From Diatrype stigma (taxonomy: Eukaryota; Ascomycota; Sordariomycetes; Xylariales; Diatrypaceae), in contig JAKJXP020000017.1 in the NCBI GenBank assembly GCA_022225965.2, positions 62,001-126,000 of the forward strand: a DNA stretch of 64,000 nucleotides, written 5' to 3'. Below, one piece after another: positions 58,535 through 64,000 of the stretch. The stretch's first letter is position 1; each line of letters opens with the position of its first letter. The translations under genes and the position numbers were made by a program. The notes below the pieces were generated by a model. That model saw only the letters and a list, made by a program, of their open reading frames with translations, was not told the DNA's origin and ran no database searches.

Positions 58535-59258
58535 ATGCGAGCCAACAAGATGTTTCTTGCCCTTTCGGCTGCCTTCGCGCTGACGGCGAAAGCCTTCCCT
58601 TTTGCATCTAACGACAAGGACAGCATCGAGCCCACCTTGTCTCTAGGACCTCACTTCGTCCCTTACACCAACGGCACAGAAACGGCGGAAACCCATCCAG
58701 CTCTTCTGCAAGCACGGTTTGACAAGCCGTTCACGGCGGCGAACGACATGCAAGTGTTGTGCAGCGGAGCGACGGCAGAGGAAGGATCTCAATATCGCTC
58801 TAAGGAGTCGGACTGCCTGGCTGCAGTGACGAAGCTGGCCAAGACGAACGGATACTGGGATTGCACCGGCTGGACGGATGGGAGCAACCTGAGATACTTC
58901 GTCCTCTTCGAGTATGGCACGTGCAAGGCCTACGCGATGGCTAATGCTGACAAGCCTACCAAGTGAGCGGGCCCTTTCTTCCTTTTTCTTCCTTTCCTCC
59001 TTTTTCTTGCACAGTAGGTATGGAACATAATTTTCGGGTCCCTCGATAACGGGCGCCCTCGGGCCACTGTTGTTGTGTTCATGTACAAGTCCGGAGCCCG
59101 TGCTAAGACTCTGGTTTAGGATCGGCAACGGAGATGTTTTCTTCTGGATCACTAAGGCGCTGACATATAAGGATAAAATTGACGGGCAGGTCATGGTCAG
59201 CGGACAAGGAAAGGCGCCTTGCAATGTAGACATCAAGTGGTCAGTCAGCAGTGGGTAG
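58535..59258 (+). CDS. Secreted Ecp2/Hce2-like small protein
   Basis: Exon 1 is 58535-58962 and exon 2 is 59120-59258. The 157-nt intron begins GTGAGC exactly over the in-frame stop and ends TTTAG. Spliced length is 188 residues. A signal peptide (residues 1-20, ending ALTAKA) predicts secretion. The mature part has five cysteines and the layout of the Hce2 domain (homologue of Cladosporium Ecp2): SDCLAAV, a Trp/Cys element (YWDCTGW), LFEYGTCKA, then in exon 2 IGNGDVFFWI, a GQ(V)xVxGQG segment and a final Cys before VDIKWS. Hce2 proteins are widespread in fungi and some act as plant-interaction effectors, while many have no known role. No activity can be claimed for this one. Without splicing, the second half of the domain would be lost. 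Confidence 0.78.
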
Positions 59259-59586
59259 GCAACAGACACTGTGCAACATTGTTGTGAAACGCCCTCGGTT
59301 CTCGGGCTTGCTGAAACACAAGTATAAGGCAAAGTAGGTAGTACCAGGTCACACAAGAATGATGCTATCGTCGTGAACCCCCTCGGCTCAGCTTTCTTAG
59401 ATGTGGTGCCATTTCCACCTGCTTGTTTGTTCAAAGCCCTTCTCGATACATTGATTTACTTCTAATTAGGACCAGAAATTGACGAAGCTCTGCATGTCTT
59501 GGTAGGGGGTCGTCTGGGAGAGTAGGTATTACCATGAAAAGGTACATAGAGTAACAGTAACGTGCTCTTCGAGTTAAACAATAATG

Positions 59587-59614
59587 TTTTTTTTTTTTTT
59601 TTTTTTTTTTTTTT
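59587..59614. repeat. Poly-T tract, 28 bases
   Basis: An uninterrupted run of 28 T between the Hce2-like gene and MCM2. It may be a slippage-prone homopolymer or the A-tail trace of a retroposed sequence on the minus strand. Confidence 0.9.
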
Positions 59615-59957
59615 CTGGTTACGTAGTTCAAGGGACGTACTAATGAACAGTCAGGTAACGGAATTCTGGACACAATCATAACCGTGGAATATCTTTATAT
59701 CGTGTTGTATCGAAATGCATCGGAGCCCTGGGTAGCAAGTGAACAAATGACCTAAACTCCAGTGACAGGCAATAGCAACATCAACTCATCGACCAATCAA
59801 TCGTTCATATCACTACCTCCATCCCGAGCTGTTTTCCTCACTGGTTGATTACTACCCCTTCATCTACACAGTACAGCCACTTCGTTCTTACTCGAAACAG
59901 GTCGTATGTCGAAGTACCTAGTGCCTCGTTTTGACATCGCACTTGCGAGACACATAA

Positions 59958-62706
59958 TCAAGCCCCAACGGCAGTAGCCCGTCTCCCGGAATTCTGGGCA
60001 GCACCACCAGCACCGCTCCTTCTGTTGTAGCCGGTCGTGCCCGGCCTAGCTAACGTGTACTTGGCGAAGGCCCTCGAGAGCGCCTTCTTGGCGCTGACCT
60101 TCTGGCTCCCGATGAAACTCTGGACTGTGACGGCGATGGCGCGGTCGATATCCTGGGCGGAGCAGTATTCCGATAGCCGCATGCGGCAGAAGGCTTCGGA
60201 AGTTCGGATGATGGCCTCAAGATGACGAACCTGGAAGCAAGGTCAGTCGGCCAGTCCGGCGTTATATTCATATTGGGAGTTGAGGGTAGGATGAAGAAGG
60301 ATGGATGGGAAAGAGAACAAGTGCAGGAAGGGACCAGAAGCAAAGCAATAGCGAAAGGTTCGCGAGTCGTGAACTACGAATGGAACTTACAGTGATAGGA
60401 TACGCGCCCGTGGCGAGCGACTCTCTGCGCATGTCCGCAAACAGTCGAGCGACTTTGTCCTCATCCATGTTGAGGAGCTTGGGCGAGCAGCGTTCGCGCG
60501 CATAAAGGATGTACTTGCGCAGGAGCTCTTGGGGGATTTCGCCTTCCTTTTTCCGCACCCCCTGGGTTTCCTGAGTGGCTTCGGAGTCGGGCTCGACATC
60601 CATCGAATCCTCGGCAGCAGCCTGTGTGGAAGGGTGGCTGCGGCTGTGAGATCCGACGACGAAACGCGCCAGCCGCTCGTCCTCTTCGGGGTCCACCGTA
60701 TCTCGGATGACGCATAGGATGTCAAAACGCGACAGGATGGGCTCCGTCAGCTCGACATTGGCGGAGAAGGGGATAGTCGAGTTGTAGCGACCACCGATCG
60801 GATTGGCGGCGGCGATGATACCGCAGCGTGCTTGCAGGGTGGTGACGATACCGGCCTTCGAGATGGAGATGGTCTGCTGCTCCATGGCCTCGTGGATGGA
60901 TGTTCGATCTTGGTCGTTCATCTTGTCGAACTCATCGATCAGGCAAGTACCCTTGTCGGCAAGCACAAGGGCGCCTCCTTCAAGAGTCCATTCACTGGTC
61001 AGAGGGTCGCGACGGACACTAGCCGTCAGACCGACGGCGGAAGCTCCTTGACCAGTGGCGAAGACAGCCCTATGTGCTGTCTTCTCGGCATACTTGAGGG
61101 CTTGGGACTTGGCTGTACCCGGGTCACCCAGCAGTAGCACGTTGATGTCGCCACGGACGACATGTGAACCTTTGGCTGTCTTGGCTACACCGCCAAACAG
61201 CGACAGGGCAATGGCAGTCTTGACGTCCTCGTGGCCGTAAATGCTGGGGGCGATTGAGTCGACAATTTTGTCAACGATCTGCGGGTCGCGGGAAAGCTTG
61301 CGGATCTGCTGCTCGTCCTCCTCTGTCAATCGGAATCCGGCAAGTTGGTCGTGGGCCTTGACAACGTTGTTGGCTTCGAGGATGGTTGCAAAGACGGGGA
61401 AGCCGTTGCGGTTGTTGAGCTGCGCATCGTAGTTGTTCCTGTAGATACCGGTGACCTCGATCTCCTCTCCAGGCTTGGCTTTGTCGATCAGATCCCAGAG
61501 CAGAATCACGTCGCGGTGTCTTGGTAGACGACCAGCCGGGACCGTACCAGGGGATTCTTGCAAAGTGAGCTTCTGGTAGTTCCGGTAGACAGTCTTTTCC
61601 GAGTTGAGACTGAACGGACCACGAGATTGGCAGCTCTGGCAGAATGAAACCTTGACCTCGACATTGGACTCCTGTTGGAAGGGGCCAAGCGTCACACCGC
61701 ACTTGGTGCAGTCAAATTTGACATACTTCAACTGAGGGAAGACGCCGGTTCGGCGGGTGACCACGCCACTGACTCTGACGAGGCAGTTCAAGTGGGATTG
61801 CCTGAGCTGGCGGAGGGTGTAATGAACGGGGAGGTCGTAGATACGCACGTGGATCTCGGTGCGAATGCGCTCGTAATCTGGGTAATGGAGGAGGACAACA
61901 TCCAGAGCAACGTCGTCGAACAGCTTGAGCATCTCAGATGGTGCGTTGGCCAAGAAATAGGCCAGAATGGCCTTGGAGGAGGACAAGTGATCGTATGAGA
62001 CCTCGAGCGACTCGGCGTTGATTTCACCGAGGGTTCGAATGCGGTTACCGTAGACGGATGAACCACTCTCGTCCGTGTACTCGGTCAGGAAGGCCTTGAA
62101 CTCCCGCTTGATGGTTCGCTGGACGGCAGGTTGGTTCACCCATTCGGTCAAACTGGAAGCCTTGACATCTTGTAGAGCTTCGAGGGAAAGTTCCTCGTCC
62201 ATGATGTCTTGGTCCATGTCATCATCTGGGTCTTCGTCATAGTGATGACGGCGTCGGCGAGGCTGGGCGGTCAGGTCGATATCGCCGTCGTCATCTTCTA
62301 GGAAAGCAGGCATCCGCCTCCGTCGAGCGACCTCCCGATCTCTGCGGTTCATCTGAGCCTCCAGCTGTCGTCGTTCGCCGATGTTTATCTCATCGTATTG
62401 GCCCTCATCGTCGAGGTCAATGGCATCGTAGGCATCGTTGTCGTCCTTTTCTCGGTAATCCCGCTCGAATCCTTCTCTGAAGAGATCGACGTCATCGTCC
62501 GCCATTTCGTCGAGGTCGTCGAGGTCGTCTTGGATCTCGGCCTCTTCCTCAATGTCGTCGTCGTCGTCACCGCCATGCGCAATGTTGAAGGCGGGCGGCG
62601 AGGAGGGCATGGGACTAGAAGCGGCGATGGACGAAGAGGCATCGCCACCAGTGCGAGAGCGTTTCCGGCTCGTTCTAGGAGCCGAACCGCGATTTGCGGA
62701 ATCCAT
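59958..62706 (-). CDS. MCM2: DNA replication licensing factor Mcm2
   Basis: Exon 1 is 62706-60391 and exon 2 is 60230-59958; the 160-nt intron has GTAAGT and TTCCAG. The first ATG is 62706 (the frame continues four codons upstream without ATG). The protein has 862 residues. The long acidic N-terminus (DDDDDIEEEAEIQDD) is typical of Mcm2 and includes the histone-binding region. A zinc finger has Cys333, 336, 356 and 359. AAA+ motifs are Walker A GDPGTAKS (527-534), Walker B LIDEFDKM (589-596) and the arginine finger SRFD (659-662). The C-terminal winged-helix-like part is partly in exon 2 (VRHLEAIIRTSEAFCRMRL). Mcm2 is a subunit of the Mcm2-7 helicase loaded at origins in G1. The retained-intron frame adds an unrelated tail and is not the real product. 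Confidence 0.97.
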
Positions 62707-63769
62707 ATTGCTTCTCAAAGGGGAACTGGAAGGAAATGGTCAGTTAGTAGACGTCGCTCAGGGTTTTCACGCCAGCCCGGTGAACTGGATGGAGGGCATG
62801 AACATTCCGGCGGGGCCAGAGGATAGAGGACGTCGATGAGGACGTCAATGAGGACATCGACGAGGACGAGGACAAGGCCCACCCCCCTTGACCGCAACAT
62901 GACGGCAGAGGGGCAGCAAGGTGCAGAACAAGCCTACCTCATGCTGAATACGTTGATCCCAGTGACCAATTCAAGCGATCAATGTGGAGTTGTGCGTGCT
63001 GCTGGTGACTGTGTACGATATCAGATATCCGTCGTAGTTATGGCGATGTATGGCGATGTATGGCGATGTATGGGAATGGAATGTCGAAGGTCCAAAAAAG
63101 AACCACCGGAAAGTTGAATGTGTTGAATGTGGGACATCCCGAACTTGCTGCATGGGGCCGGGGGACGACGAATGAGGGACCAAAGACTGACCCGCCAACG
63201 AGACGCGACATTGAGGTCTCCATATCGCGTCCTTTCGCGTTTCAATTTCGATTTCGCGTAAAGCGCTTGCATGTAGCACGAACCTCCACTGTATGTACTG
63301 TATGTACCTAGGTATGTATGTATGTACATACCTAGGTCGGTGAATCGCCAGATCTCCACCTCCAGGTTTCTGGAATCTGACATCGCCTGGCAGCTGGAAT
63401 GCATTGGGTTGATTGGTCAGGACTCCGCAACTTTACCTATTTAGGTACCAACCTTATCCTATCGGCGCTGTTGATAAGCAGGTACTTAGGGCTGTACCAC
63501 CTCCACTGCTCTAAAGCCGCGACTCGATTGCGCGCGTCACACGTCGTTTCGATCAAGCAGCTGGTCCATTTCAATCTCAACTTGTACCGAATTGTCAAGT
63601 CTACCACAAACACATTTCGACTGTGGTCATCATCAATTATTCCATTTCCCATTTTCCATTTCCCATCCTTCATCTACCAATTCACGCGACTGCCAATTCA
63701 ATATCGAGGAATCCGTCCTTCCCTAGCTCCTCCCTAAACTTGTCTCGTCCGGACAAACGCGCCGGCAAT
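62707..63769. other. Divergent promoter region MCM2 / Mlo2-like gene
   Basis: About 1.06 kb between two divergent genes. It contains GAGGACGTCRATGAGGACRTCGACGAGGAC repeats near 62824-62870, a triple TGGCGATGTA repeat near 63041-63070 and the TACCTAGGT hairpin at 63306-63336. Confidence 0.5.
63306..63336. repeat. Inverted repeat of ACCTAGGTATGTA
   Basis: ACCTAGGTATGTA is followed within a few bases by TACATACCTAGGT, forming a nearly perfect palindrome in a divergent promoter region. The same core recurs in other spacers of the window. Confidence 0.8.
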
Positions 63770-64000
63770 ATGGACCCTCCACCGGCACCCGCGCCCGAAG
63801 CCGCCGAGGGCGCAGCTGAGCCTTCGAACACGAACACGACCGCCGATGATGTCAACACCGATGTGAGCTCTCGGCCTCGTCGTGAGAGTTCCTCGCAACA
63901 TTCCGAAGACTCCCAGACCGCCGCCGACTTCATTAGGGATCAGATGCAGCTCGAAGCTGATGCTCGTGAAGCTCTGCCTTATGTATATACCTCCCTCCCC
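63770..64000 (+). CDS. Probable Mlo2/UBR7-like protein, first exon only
   Basis: The first exon is 63770-63982 (71 codons) from ATG, then a likely donor GTATAT; the rest lies beyond the window. The N-terminus is Pro/Ala-rich and acidic, followed by a helical segment (QTAADFIRDQMQLEADAREALPY). In fungal Mlo2-type UBR-box proteins a similar helix just precedes the zinc-binding UBR domain, hence the tentative call. The UBR box itself is not visible here. If correct, the product is a putative ubiquitin-ligase-like PHD/UBR protein linked to the metaphase-anaphase transition in fission yeast. Confidence 0.5.
   Translation, partial: MDPPPAPAPEAAEGAAEPSNTNTTADDVNTDVSSRPRRESSSQHSEDSQTAADFIRDQMQLEADAREALPYVYTSLP

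Overview
This window is nuclear DNA of a filamentous ascomycete (Pezizomycotina). The evidence is short GT-AG introns of 55-160 nt with CTAAC/CTAAT-type branch points, housekeeping proteins of clear fungal type, and a 5.5 kb AT-rich LTR retroelement whose decay is entirely C-to-T / G-to-A, the signature of repeat-induced point mutation (RIP). The class Sordariomycetes is plausible but not proven. Gene models were spliced by eye; no database search was possible.

Layout. 1-5929 (-): a very large low-complexity protein with a MIT domain, running off the left edge. 5930-10249: no supportable gene. 10250-28900: an accessory region with long spacers, holding a secreted SGNH/CE16-type esterase (-), a carotenoid oxygenase (+), a class I terpene synthase (-), a UbiA-fold terpene cyclase/prenyltransferase (+), a small membrane protein of unknown family (+), an atypical short-chain dehydrogenase (-) and a decayed minus-strand gene. 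This has the look of a terpenoid biosynthetic cluster with two unrelated cyclases. 29771-36956: the conserved genes RFT1 (+), DBP3 (-) and ISU1 (-). 37731-43271: a RIP-degraded Ty3-like LTR element with 185-bp LTRs. 44088-55362: UBP14 (+), MAD2 (-), GUF1 (+), a dienelactone hydrolase (-) and a 620-aa polytopic membrane protein (-). 56889-64000: a tRNA-like/SINE-like piece, an unknown 233-aa acidic-tailed protein (+), a secreted Ecp2/Hce2-like protein (+), MCM2 (-), and the first exon of a probable Mlo2/UBR7-like gene (+) cut by the right edge.

How the genes fit together. The housekeeping genes (N-glycosylation, ribosome biogenesis, Fe-S assembly, ubiquitin recycling, spindle checkpoint, mitochondrial translation, DNA replication) do not form a pathway and are ordinary core genes. 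The 14.5-27.2 kb block is the interesting part. A soluble DDxxE/NSE terpene synthase and a membrane UbiA-type cyclase lie within 4 kb, flanked by an intact non-haem iron oxygenase and an SDR. That suggests a terpenoid or apocarotenoid product that cannot be predicted from sequence alone.
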